This document shows, in pieces, positions 7,195-15,251 of a stretch of 18,588 nt of DNA (positions are counted from its first letter, which is position 1; the number at the start of each line of letters is the position of its first letter). Under the pieces are notes generated by a model. It made no database searches, was not told the origin of the DNA, and was given only the letters and a program-made list of their open reading frames with translations. Location: contig CAZOHB010000032.1 in NCBI GenBank assembly GCA_964579345.1, positions 1 through 18,588 on the forward strand, written 5' to 3'. Made by a program: the position numbers and the translations under genes. This DNA comes from RGIG5612 sp964579345. Lineage in GTDB: Bacteria > Bacillota > Clostridia > Lachnospirales > Lachnospiraceae.

Positions 7195-8955
7195 TTGGAA
7201 AAAGAGATTATTTGGATACCGGAAGAATTTGACGGGGAAACGATCGAAGTAGCCTATCGAAAAGGCGTTCCGGGAAAGACCAAAGAAGAGATGGAAGCGA
7301 TGATCGCAAGAGGTGAGCGCCCGCATCTGTTTAACTTCTGCGGAAAACTGAACCCGAGAACCTACAGCCCGGAGGAAGGAATCATCTGCATGCAGGATGT
7401 TGCTACGCAGCTTCGGGACGGCACAACGATCTATTCCGACATTTATATGCCGGATGAGCCGGGTAAAAAATTTCCGCTGCTGATCTCCTGGAGCCCGTTC
7501 TCCAAACGACCGGCAGAGGGCATGCAGGAGTGGAAACTGATGGGAGTACCGCCAGGAACCGTTTCTGAAATGGCAAAATTTGAATCCACTGACCCGGGTT
7601 ACTGGTGCCACATCGGCTACGCGGTTGCAAACGTAGACCCAAGAGGTGTCGGAAACTCAGAAGGCAATGTGGAACAGTATGGTCCGCAGGGCGCCCGTGA
7701 CGGATATGACTATATCGAATGGGCGGCAGAGCAGGACTGGTGTAATGGAAAAGTTGCACTGTTCGGAAACTCCGGTGTTGCGATGAGCGCGGCAAGGATC
7801 GCTGCGGAACAGCCGCCGCATCTTACCTGCGTTGCTCTTTGGGAACTTACTTCCGATATGTACAGAGAGTCTCTGGCAGTCGGCGGTATCATGGCTCCTT
7901 CCTTTAATGAAGATATCCTTGCCGGCATTGCATGCAAGAACTATATCGAGGATCTTCCGACGATGGCTGCAAAATATCCGATGATGAACAAGTACTGGGA
8001 GAGCAAGATCGTGAAATGGGATAAGATCCGCATTCCGACCTATGTCTGCTCCGGATGGTGCCACATCCACTTAAGAGGATCGCTTGAAACGTTCAGAAGA
8101 ATTCGTTCCGGAAAGAAATGGCTCCGTGCGCACAGAGAATTTGAGTGGCCGGATACATACGAGAGAGAAAATGTAGCAGATCTGACTGCATTCTATAACC
8201 GTTATCTGAAGAATATCCGTAACGGATGGGAGTTCACTCCGAAGGTCCGCGTCGATGTTATGGATGCATATGATTATGACTATGCAGTCAAACGTGTGGA
8301 AGATAACTGGCCGATCAAGAGAACGGAATACAAGAAGATCTATCTGGATGCTTCTGATATGGGCACAAGCCTGGAAAAACCGTTCGAGAAAGAAGCAGAA
8401 GTTTCCTATGATCCGAAATCAGAGAGTGTGATCTTCGATTATAAATTTGAAGAAGATACCGAGATCACCGGTTACATGAAACTGAAACTTTACTGTGAAT
8501 GCCGCGGCTACGACGATATGGACCTCTTTGTATGGGTCAAGAAAAACGGCGTAAACGGCGAGCACATTCCGGTATACGCGATGCACGAGCCGTACAGAGG
8601 CGCATGGGGATACATGAGAGTTTCCCACAGGGAGCTTGATGAGAAGATGGCAACCGACTTCCAGCCGGTACAGTCCCACAAGAATCTTCAGAAACTGTCT
8701 CCGGGAGAAATCGTTCCTGTGGAAGTTGAAATGTATCCGCACAGCCGTATCTGGCATAAGGGCGAGACCCTTCGTATTGAGATCGCAGGACGCTTTGTGA
8801 AATCCGACTGGTTTGAAGATCCGAAGGTCAACATTGAGTCTGATAACGGAGACGGAATCCATGTATTCCACACAGGCGGACAGTATGATTCCTTCCTGCA
8901 GATTCCGACGATCCCGCCGAAATATCAGGTCGGAGATTACGTATACCGCGGATAA
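7195..8955 (+). CDS. CocE/NonD family (peptidase S15-like) alpha/beta hydrolase
   Basis: The 586-residue protein has the S15/CocE layout: an N-terminal alpha/beta-hydrolase region (LRDGTTIYSDIYMP near 74-87), a DPRGVGNS strand (148-155), the nucleophile elbow GNSG with Ser193, and a C-terminal jelly-roll-type domain from about residue 370. Family members cleave ester or amide bonds, for example cocaine esterase and X-Pro dipeptidases. The GW motif that usually carries the catalytic Asp reads GWCHIHLRG (287-295). The segment WLRAHREFEWPDTY (309-322) resembles a NonD-like subfamily. There is no signal peptide, so its substrate is intracellular. The TTG at 7195 is preferred because GAGGTG precedes it by six bases; an in-frame GTG at 7186 lies within that site. 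It is the first gene of the long plus-strand operon. The substrate is unknown. Confidence 0.82.
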   Translation: MEKEIIWIPEEFDGETIEVAYRKGVPGKTKEEMEAMIARGERPHLFNFCGKLNPRTYSPEEGIICMQDVATQLRDGTTIYSDIYMPDEPGKKFPLLISWSPFSKRPAEGMQEWKLMGVPPGTVSEMAKFESTDPGYWCHIGYAVANVDPRGVGNSEGNVEQYGPQGARDGYDYIEWAAEQDWCNGKVALFGNSGVAMSAARIAAEQPPHLTCVALWELTSDMYRESLAVGGIMAPSFNEDILAGIACKNYIEDLPTMAAKYPMMNKYWESKIVKWDKIRIPTYVCSGWCHIHLRGSLETFRRIRSGKKWLRAHREFEWPDTYERENVADLTAFYNRYLKNIRNGWEFTPKVRVDVMDAYDYDYAVKRVEDNWPIKRTEYKKIYLDASDMGTSLEKPFEKEAEVSYDPKSESVIFDYKFEEDTEITGYMKLKLYCECRGYDDMDLFVWVKKNGVNGEHIPVYAMHEPYRGAWGYMRVSHRELDEKMATDFQPVQSHKNLQKLSPGEIVPVEVEMYPHSRIWHKGETLRIEIAGRFVKSDWFEDPKVNIESDNGDGIHVFHTGGQYDSFLQIPTIPPKYQVGDYVYRG

Positions 8956-8978
8956 AAGATCAGAAATGCAAACAATAT

Positions 8979-9007
8979 CTCCGGGCAGAAGATAATTCTG
9001 CCCGGAG
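8979..9007 (+). other. Perfect 12-bp intercistronic hairpin without T-run
   Basis: CTCCGGGCAGAA (8979-8990) and TTCTGCCCGGAG (8996-9007) are perfect complements around a GATAA loop. The bases after it are CATACC, so it lacks the U-tract of an intrinsic terminator. Its place between the hydrolase and the 84-residue gene suggests an mRNA end-protection or processing site that sets different expression levels on its two sides. Confidence 0.65.
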
Positions 9008-9035
9008 CATACCAAAAATACAGAGAGGAAAGATT

Positions 9036-9290
9036 ATGGACGAAACTTACGGCGGTGGAGTATACGAAGAAAAATTCGAATTTCCATTATTGAAGCTGGT
9101 TCGTGAGAAAGCCGAAGAACTCGATATCAGCTACCATGATGCACTTGTCCTTGTAAAACCGGATTATGTCAGAACCTGCCGCTACGGCGATGAAGAATTC
9201 GAGCAGGGTGAGATCGACAAGTTCGAAGAGATCACGAAACAGACGAATGCAAACTGGGAAAAATTTATAGAAGAAAGGAAGGGAAAATAA
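9036..9290 (+). CDS. Small acidic protein of unknown function (84 aa)
   Basis: I do not recognise a family. The 84-residue protein is acidic, largely helical in appearance, and has no signal peptide, membrane segment or CxxC motif; it has a single Cys (C48). GAGG lies seven bases before the ATG. Its TAA is directly followed by the ATG of the AprA-like flavoprotein with no intervening base, the same abutting junction found between that flavoprotein and the ferredoxin. This implies that the three are made in a fixed ratio. It could be a small subunit or an assembly factor of the flavoprotein-ferredoxin complex (inference). Confidence 0.75.
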   Translation: MDETYGGGVYEEKFEFPLLKLVREKAEELDISYHDALVLVKPDYVRTCRYGDEEFEQGEIDKFEEITKQTNANWEKFIEERKGK

Positions 9291-10994
9291 ATGATCACAA
9301 AACCAAATGCACAGGACGTGAAAGTTTATGAATGCGACTTCCTTGTAGTCGGCGGTGGTGATGCCGGATGTTCTGCAGCAATTGAAGCTGCGGAAAATGG
9401 CGTTAAGACCATCATCTTAGAAAAAGCAAAAACAGAACGAAGCGGACATTCAGGAATGGGTATGGACCATGTCATGGACTTCCCGAGAGAAGGTGTCAGC
9501 AATCTGGATTACGTAAAATTCTTTATGGGCCGTCATGAGCTCCTCGGAGGACCGGGTGCTCTGATGAACCCGAACGTCGGTTATATCCTTGGCGCGAAAA
9601 GCTGGTGGGCTCTGGAAAAGATGAACAAATGGGGCTATCCGATGCGCTGGGAAGATACGGAAGATTACCACTGGGTGCGCAACGGCTGGTTCGGCAAGAA
9701 GATCATGATCGGTGTTCACTGGCTGGATGTCAAACCGGTTATGGCAAAGAAATGCCGCGAGGTTGGTGTTCAGGTTCTTGACAGAACGATGATGGTCGAC
9801 CTGCTGACAGATAAAAACGGTAAGGTCTGCGGTGCAACCGCATTCAATGTACGTACCGGTGAATTCTGTGTTGTAAAAGCAAAAGCAGTTATGGTTTCTA
9901 CCTGTAACCTGGCAAGAAACTACACTTCTGAAACGCCGATGCACTGGAAATATAAAATGCGTTTCCACGGACATCCGGGCAGCATCTCCGGTGACGGATT
10001 TAATGCCTGCTATAAAGTCGGCGCAGGTCTTTGCAACATGGATATCGCAACGAACTGGAACTACCGGATCCGCGACGATATCACCATTCCGTTTGGTTCA
10101 ATCGACCACGGTGATGGTATCCGCGGTCAGTGGATGAACGCAAAAGGCGAACCGATCCCGTTCCCGACAGCAAAGATGTATGACGAGATCGAAAAAGCAG
10201 GTCTGGATCCGATCTATTGCTCCATTGAGCATTTCAATGATATCTACCAGAAGAGAAATGAGATCTGTATCTCTGATGAGCGGTTTGTTTCCCTGTATCT
10301 CGGCGAGCAGAGAGGCTTCAACCCGAAGACGCACCGCTATGAGCTGATGGAAAACAGAAGATTCGGTTTCTATGGACTTTCCGGCGTCTTTACAGATGAG
10401 AATTTCAAGACGGATGTCGAAGGCCTCTTCTGCGGAGGTGACACCGTATTAGGTCTCGGCGGATGCGGAAGTGCCTGCATCAGCGGTATCATCGTTGGAA
10501 ATCAGATGAAAGATTACTGTGCAACAGCAGCAGAACCGGAAATCGATTATGCCCATGTACAGGATGTGATCGATGAAGTTTATGCTCCGCTTTATGAAGA
10601 AGACGGAACAGAGCCGATGGAGATGGAAAGCTCGATCCGCTACATCAATGATCGTTACATCGGTATGCATATTTCGGAAGGCAAGTTAAAAGAAGGTCTT
10701 AAGAGACTTGGATCTTTGAAGGAACACTTCATGCCGCATCTGATGGCGAAAACTCCGCATGATCTTATGAGATGCATCGAGGTCCGCAACATCTTTGACG
10801 GCAGTGTTCTCCACTTCAGAGCCTGCATGGAACGAAAAGAGTCCAGAGGAAACTTCCTCAGAAATGATTATCCGGAAAGAAATCCGGAAAACGATAACCA
10901 CATTTCTGTCTGCCGTCTGGTAGACGGAAAGGACACCATCGAGCTGATGCGCGCTCCTGAGCTGAAAAAAGAATACTTAGAGGAGGGCAAATAA
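9291..10994 (+). CDS. AprA/SdhA-superfamily FAD flavoprotein (oxidoreductase alpha subunit)
   Basis: The 567-residue protein carries the FAD motif FLVVGGGDAGCSAA (17-30) with acidic E44, then RSGHSGMG (50-57), GDGFNACYKVGAG (234-246), GLFCGGD (378-384) and a helical C-terminal domain from about 420. The ESRGNFLRNDYPE segment (517-529) matches the ESRGxHxRxDYP signature of succinate dehydrogenase, L-aspartate oxidase and adenylylsulfate reductase alpha chains, with the usual His replaced by Phe. Together with the adjacent two-cluster ferredoxin it resembles an AprAB pair, but no sulfate-activation or Qmo genes are present, so a role in sulfate reduction is not supported. It is distinct from flavoproteins A and B. 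Cytosolic; substrate unknown. Its start codon abuts the stop of the preceding small gene, and GAAAGGAAGGG provides a ribosome binding site. Confidence 0.82.
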   Translation: MITKPNAQDVKVYECDFLVVGGGDAGCSAAIEAAENGVKTIILEKAKTERSGHSGMGMDHVMDFPREGVSNLDYVKFFMGRHELLGGPGALMNPNVGYILGAKSWWALEKMNKWGYPMRWEDTEDYHWVRNGWFGKKIMIGVHWLDVKPVMAKKCREVGVQVLDRTMMVDLLTDKNGKVCGATAFNVRTGEFCVVKAKAVMVSTCNLARNYTSETPMHWKYKMRFHGHPGSISGDGFNACYKVGAGLCNMDIATNWNYRIRDDITIPFGSIDHGDGIRGQWMNAKGEPIPFPTAKMYDEIEKAGLDPIYCSIEHFNDIYQKRNEICISDERFVSLYLGEQRGFNPKTHRYELMENRRFGFYGLSGVFTDENFKTDVEGLFCGGDTVLGLGGCGSACISGIIVGNQMKDYCATAAEPEIDYAHVQDVIDEVYAPLYEEDGTEPMEMESSIRYINDRYIGMHISEGKLKEGLKRLGSLKEHFMPHLMAKTPHDLMRCIEVRNIFDGSVLHFRACMERKESRGNFLRNDYPERNPENDNHISVCRLVDGKDTIELMRAPELKKEYLEEGK

Positions 10995-11195
10995 ATGAAG
11001 GTTGTAAAGATCGAAAACGATAAATGCATCAAATGCATGAAATGCTACGACAATTGCCCGGAAGATGTTCTTGCAGTGAATGAAGAAGGATATCCGTACC
11101 TGAAGTATGAAGGCGAGTGCTGGTTCTGCGGAATCTGCTGGATGAACTGTCCAAAGCGTTGTATTGAAATCAAACTGCCGGCGTCGCTCTGGTAA
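10995..11195 (+). CDS. 2[4Fe-4S] ferredoxin, AprB-like small subunit
   Basis: The 66-residue protein contains two complete cluster motifs: C11-x2-C14-x2-C17-x3-C21-P and C42-x2-C45-x2-C48-x3-C52-P, followed by an extra Cys at 56. This is a bacterial 2[4Fe-4S] ferredoxin without extra domains. Its ATG directly follows the TAA of the flavoprotein gene, with AGGAGG just inside that gene as the ribosome binding site. The most likely job is to pass electrons between the flavoprotein FAD and another carrier, possibly the Isf-like protein encoded 14 bp downstream. The AprB-like pairing is inferred from gene order and size; true AprB proteins are longer. Confidence 0.92.
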   Translation: MKVVKIENDKCIKCMKCYDNCPEDVLAVNEEGYPYLKYEGECWFCGICWMNCPKRCIEIKLPASLW

Positions 11196-11209
11196 GAAAG
11201 GGGTAATAT

Positions 11210-12214
11210 ATGAAAATTGTTGCTTTGACAGCGGGAAGAAGAAATGCCAACTGCGAGATCTTCACAATGGAAGCATTAAATGCTGCAAAAGAGCTTGGCG
11301 CTGAAGTTGAGATGATCCGTATGCTGGATCTTGAGATTCATTCCTGCGCAGTATGCTGGCCATGTCCGGTCATCATGAAAGGTGCGGAGCACTGCATTTA
11401 CAAGGACGATGCTGCATGGCTGTACAACAAGCTGTTTGATGCAGATGGATTCCTTCTTGCAGCGCCTTGCTATTCCCTGACTCCTCCGGGACAGCTGATC
11501 GCGATCCGCGACCGTATTATGGGACCGCGAGTTGACATCGCCTGCAACTGGAAAATGAAACAGATGGTAAAGAACGACCTGACCGATAAGTTCGGCGATA
11601 TGGAGATCGACGAGCGTATCTTCAGAAGAAAAGTCGGCGCGATGATCTCCGTCGGCGGTGCAACGACAGAGCACTGGGTATCTCTTTGCTTAGCTTCGAT
11701 GCAGACCTTAATGTTCCCGGCACAGTTTAATGTCTGTGACCAGATGAACGTGACCGGTGTTGCAGAAGACGGTGCAGCGACCCTGTTCCCGGAACTGATC
11801 GAGCAGGCAAGACAGCTTGGCCGCAACATGGTCAAGAGCTTCGAAGTCGATGTTCCGTATGAGCTGAATGATGCGATCGATCACAAGAAACCATACTACG
11901 GACCGGAAGGCTACTGCCCGATGTGCCATCAGAACCTGATGATGTTCTATCCGGATTCCGACAAGGTTTCCTGTGCCATCTGCGGTATTGACGGAAAAGT
12001 CAGCGTCGAAGATGGAAAGGTGAAATTCACCTTTACGGAAGAGGCAATGAGCCATTCCAGACATCTGTTCCAGGGTCTGAAAGATCACGATGATGAGGTC
12101 TTTGAAGTTGGAAAGACGATCAAGGATAAGCTTCCTCAGATCAAGGAGAACAGACAGTCTTACAAGCCGCTTGAAAAAGAATTCTTGATCAAGCCGCCAA
12201 GCAAACAAAAGTAA
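11210..12214 (+). CDS. Isf-like iron-sulfur flavoprotein with C-terminal zinc-ribbon-like motif (paralogue 3)
   Basis: The 334-residue protein begins MKIVALTAGRRNANC, where the usual GNS of the FMN loop reads ANC. C46, C49, C52 and C62 form a near-canonical Isf [4Fe-4S] motif (CX2CX2CX9C). A second flavin-loop region, AAPCYSLTPPG, lies at 84-94. CPMC (236-239) and CAIC (255-258) make the C-terminal metal knuckle. RIMGPRVD, SVGGATTEHWVS and MNVTGVA are shared closely with the copy at 3286-4281, so these two are the closest pair of the three. AAAGGGG lies about six bases before the ATG. The gene follows the ferredoxin by 14 bp, placing it in the same electron-transfer set. Likely a cytosolic electron carrier to the operon's flavoproteins (inference). 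Confidence 0.82.
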   Translation: MKIVALTAGRRNANCEIFTMEALNAAKELGAEVEMIRMLDLEIHSCAVCWPCPVIMKGAEHCIYKDDAAWLYNKLFDADGFLLAAPCYSLTPPGQLIAIRDRIMGPRVDIACNWKMKQMVKNDLTDKFGDMEIDERIFRRKVGAMISVGGATTEHWVSLCLASMQTLMFPAQFNVCDQMNVTGVAEDGAATLFPELIEQARQLGRNMVKSFEVDVPYELNDAIDHKKPYYGPEGYCPMCHQNLMMFYPDSDKVSCAICGIDGKVSVEDGKVKFTFTEEAMSHSRHLFQGLKDHDDEVFEVGKTIKDKLPQIKENRQSYKPLEKEFLIKPPSKQK

Positions 12215-12296
12215 GCAAAGCTTACCTTTGCAGCTCCGCAGGGGGCAACTCATAACAAGTGCAGTATTATTGTTATATAGAGAGAGGGAATTAATT

Positions 12297-13727
12297 ATGG
12301 AAAACACAAACAAAATGAAGTGGTACCATTATCTCGGATTTGCAATGGGCGAAATGGGCTACACGATTCAGAACACCTTTGTGGCTTCTTACATGGTATT
12401 GTATCTGACTCAGACAATGGGAATCAACGCTCTGACCATTGGTACGATGACGCTTGTCTGCCGTATCATCGATGCTTTTTCTGATATCGGATTCGGTATG
12501 ATTGCTGACCGTACGAAGAAAAACCGTTTCGGTAAATTCAAACCATGGTACATGGGATCACTGATTCCGACAACGGCTGCATTTATTTTCGTGTTTGCGA
12601 TACCCGGAAACATCGGAGTAGGAAGTGCGGCAGCTGTATTATTTGCTTACATTATGTACATCCTTTACGGTTCCATCTTTGCAACGGTGAACTATCAGTG
12701 GCTGTCCGTACAGCCGGCTGTCTGCACGGATGATCCGAAGGAAAAGAGAACGATGGTAACCTGGAGACACATCGCAATGGCAGTTGCAGGCATCGTTGTT
12801 TCCTACATGGGAATCAACCTGATCCTTGCACTTGGCGATGCGCCGCTTGACAGAAAAGGTTTCATGTGGGCTGCGATCATCATCGCTCTTATGACTCTGG
12901 TATTCCAGGCATATGCATGCATTACCAGCAAAGAGCGTTCCACCCAGGCAAAATGGGCGCAGGAATCCGTTACCGCTGATAACCCGGCAGAGAAGCTGAA
13001 ACTGAAAGATGAGTTCAAAGTCTTCAAGGGCAACAAGATGCTCTGGGGCGCACTGATCATCAACCTGTTCAACTTCATGCTTGCAACCGCAACCACAACG
13101 ATTACTTCTTATTACTATACGTACTATGTTGGAAACCCGGCAGTCATCGGTACGGTTATGACCATTGCCTGCATCGTAGGTTCCGCATTCAATATCATTG
13201 TAGGACCGATCCTGACACAGAAACTTGGAAGAAACACGCTGTACTTATTGTCCGGCGCATTGATCATTATCTGCTGGATCGTCACCTATATTGCAATGAA
13301 GAATATCGTCGTTCTTACGATCGCTCAGTCCTTCTTCCAGATCGGCGTTATCCTGTTCAGCAATATTATCTTCCGTTCGATTCCGGATGCTGTTGACTGG
13401 GGCGAGTGGAAATATGGTGTCTTTGCACCTGGTATGGTTTCTGCAGCAATCTCCTTCTTCCAGAAACTTGGTATGGGCGTTGCAACATTCCTTGTTACCG
13501 CAGCTCTTACCTGGGTTGGATATCAGGAAGGAAGCTTCGAGCAGACCGTAGCTGCACAGGAAGGTATTCGTCTGATTTATCCTCTGATCCCGACGATCTT
13601 CATTGTCCTTTCTCTGATCGGTTTCTTCATCATCAACTCTGTTAAGAAAGAAGAGATGATTCAGATGAGAAAAGATCTTGATGCAAAACGTGGCCGTCAG
13701 TTTGATGAGAAGAACGCAATCGTATAA
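12297..13727 (+). CDS. GPH-family (MFS_2) cation symporter
   Basis: The 476-residue integral membrane protein has about 12 hydrophobic segments. RIIDAFSDIGFGMIADR (57-73) contains the paired Asp residues (D60, D64, seven to eight residues apart from the following loop) typical of the cation site of MelB-like glycoside-pentoside-hexuronide symporters. KNRFGKFKPW (76-85) is the conserved cytoplasmic loop, and DAVDWGEWKYG (364-374) is the second family signature. It probably imports a polar organic compound with sodium or protons. GPH members also move glycosides and other ligands, so the substrate stays open. The ATG at 12297 begins at a plausible hydrophilic N-terminus after AGAGGG; an upstream in-frame start at 12228 would add 23 residues without a good binding site. 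It stands nine bases before flavoprotein B, in the same operon. Confidence 0.87.
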   Translation: MENTNKMKWYHYLGFAMGEMGYTIQNTFVASYMVLYLTQTMGINALTIGTMTLVCRIIDAFSDIGFGMIADRTKKNRFGKFKPWYMGSLIPTTAAFIFVFAIPGNIGVGSAAAVLFAYIMYILYGSIFATVNYQWLSVQPAVCTDDPKEKRTMVTWRHIAMAVAGIVVSYMGINLILALGDAPLDRKGFMWAAIIIALMTLVFQAYACITSKERSTQAKWAQESVTADNPAEKLKLKDEFKVFKGNKMLWGALIINLFNFMLATATTTITSYYYTYYVGNPAVIGTVMTIACIVGSAFNIIVGPILTQKLGRNTLYLLSGALIIICWIVTYIAMKNIVVLTIAQSFFQIGVILFSNIIFRSIPDAVDWGEWKYGVFAPGMVSAAISFFQKLGMGVATFLVTAALTWVGYQEGSFEQTVAAQEGIRLIYPLIPTIFIVLSLIGFFIINSVKKEEMIQMRKDLDAKRGRQFDEKNAIV

Positions 13728-13736
13728 GGAAAAAAG

Positions 13737-15194
13737 ATGAAAACAGAAAAGAAACAGTTAGTAGTTATTGCTGCAGGGCCTGCGGGCCTTGCAGCAGCAA
13801 TCGAAGCCGTTGAACAGGGCGTGGATTCTTCAGAAGTCATTATTCTTGAGAAGACGAAGATGACCGGAGGAACCGCCAATATGGGCATGGGACCTCTGGG
13901 CGTTGAGACACGTCAGCAGCGGGAAGGCATGATGGGTGTAACGCGCGAAAAAGCTTTTCGGCAGTTTATGAATTATACCCACTGGAGAAGCGATTCACTT
14001 CTTGTGAAGAAATATATTGATAAGTCTGCCGATACGATCGAATGGCTTGAAGGCATGGGCGTGCGCTTTGTTCCGTCTAAATTCTATGAAGATTCCGAAC
14101 CGACCTGGCACTATGTAATTCCGGATGAGGGAAGACCGGGACCAAGAGCAGCAGGCACAATGACCCGCCGCATGACAGAACGGGCAAACGAACTTGGTAT
14201 CCAGATCCTTCTTGAAACCTGGGCAACCGGGCTTCGGAAAGAAGACGGAAAGATCACCGGCGTCTATGCGACCAATGCAGCAGGCGAAGAACTCCTCTTT
14301 GAATGCAAGGCGGCGATCATTGCGACAGGCGGATTTGCTTCCGACCATGACATGATGAAGAAATATACCGGCTATACCTTTGGCGTCGATATCTTTTCTT
14401 ATGAGGGAGACGCTCTGACAGGAGATGGAATCAAGATGGCGTGGGAAGCCGGCGCCGGAAAGACCGAGATGCATATGGAACTGAATTACCGGATTCCGGA
14501 CAACCTGAATTTCTTCTCGATCGATGCGGTCATGCGCCAGCCAAACCTGATGGTCAATCTCTTTGGCGAACGATTCTATGACGAAGGGCAGCTCGGAAAC
14601 GGAACCTTTACGACCAATGCGATCGATCAGCAAAAAGACAGACGCTGCTGGATCATCATGGATGAAAGCATCAAGAAACGCTATGAGAAGAAGGGACTTG
14701 ATCTGATCTCCATGGTACATGGTGCAGATATCATGGACATCTTTGATAAGGATGTAGAGTCAGCAATTGCAAGTGGTTATAAGTACTTCGTGAAAGCGGA
14801 TACGATCGAAGAACTCTGTGAAAAGACTGGCATTGATCAGGCAGGACTGGAAGAAACGCTTGAAACCTATAACCATGACTGTGAGGGTGGCCGGGACACG
14901 CTGTTTAATAAAGACTATCGTTACATGAAAGCTGTTAAGAAAGCACCGTATTATGCGGCCTGCTTCTGCGTTGCTGCATACGGCAGTCTCGGCGGAATCA
15001 AAGTCAATCATAAACTGGAAGTGATCACGCAGGAGTTTGATCCGATCCCGGGTCTTTACGGTGCGGGAACGGATGTCTGCAGCATCTATGGCGACAGCTA
15101 TGTCTTCCAACTTCCGGGAAACACAATGGGATTCGCGTTAAATTCCGGCCGCATGGCTGGCGAGAATGCTGCTGAGTATATTTCGGAGGAGTAA
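13737..15194 (+). CDS. FAD-dependent fumarate-reductase-like flavoprotein B
   Basis: The 485-residue protein is a full-length paralogue of flavoprotein A. They share GGTANMGMGPLGVE (44-57), EWLEGMGV (102-109), IIATGGFASD (194-203), RQPNLMVNLFGER (267-279), AAYGSLGGIKVN (413-424) and LPGNTMGFALNSGRMAG (459-475). The FAD motif reads VVIAAGPAGLAAA, with Ala12 where the first Gly of GxGxxG is expected; flavoprotein A has Gly there. It has no signal peptide, heme or FMN-binding domain. The start is supported by AAGGAAAAAAG before the ATG and by the MFS gene ending nine bases upstream. It probably reduces or desaturates a C-C bond in the pathway compound, with electrons from the Isf-like protein or ferredoxin of this operon (inference). 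True fumarate reductase activity is doubtful. Confidence 0.87.
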   Translation: MKTEKKQLVVIAAGPAGLAAAIEAVEQGVDSSEVIILEKTKMTGGTANMGMGPLGVETRQQREGMMGVTREKAFRQFMNYTHWRSDSLLVKKYIDKSADTIEWLEGMGVRFVPSKFYEDSEPTWHYVIPDEGRPGPRAAGTMTRRMTERANELGIQILLETWATGLRKEDGKITGVYATNAAGEELLFECKAAIIATGGFASDHDMMKKYTGYTFGVDIFSYEGDALTGDGIKMAWEAGAGKTEMHMELNYRIPDNLNFFSIDAVMRQPNLMVNLFGERFYDEGQLGNGTFTTNAIDQQKDRRCWIIMDESIKKRYEKKGLDLISMVHGADIMDIFDKDVESAIASGYKYFVKADTIEELCEKTGIDQAGLEETLETYNHDCEGGRDTLFNKDYRYMKAVKKAPYYAACFCVAAYGSLGGIKVNHKLEVITQEFDPIPGLYGAGTDVCSIYGDSYVFQLPGNTMGFALNSGRMAGENAAEYISEE

Positions 15195-15251
15195 AAATAA
15201 TCTGCATGGTCTGAATCTGCAATTCTGATCGTGCGTGTAAAGAAGGAAAGT

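Noticed and set aside
9291..11195. Adenylylsulfate reductase (AprAB) of sulfate reduction
   Set aside because: The flavoprotein-ferredoxin pairing is similar, but no ATP sulfurylase, Qmo or Dsr genes are present, the ferredoxin is much shorter than AprB, and neighbours point to organic substrate metabolism.
12211..12232. Two mutually exclusive small hairpins (GTAAGC/GCTTAC and GCAAAG/CTTTGC) between Isf-like gene 3 and the symporter gene
   Set aside because: The stems are only 6 bp, with no T-run and no matching regulatory logic; chance is a sufficient explanation.
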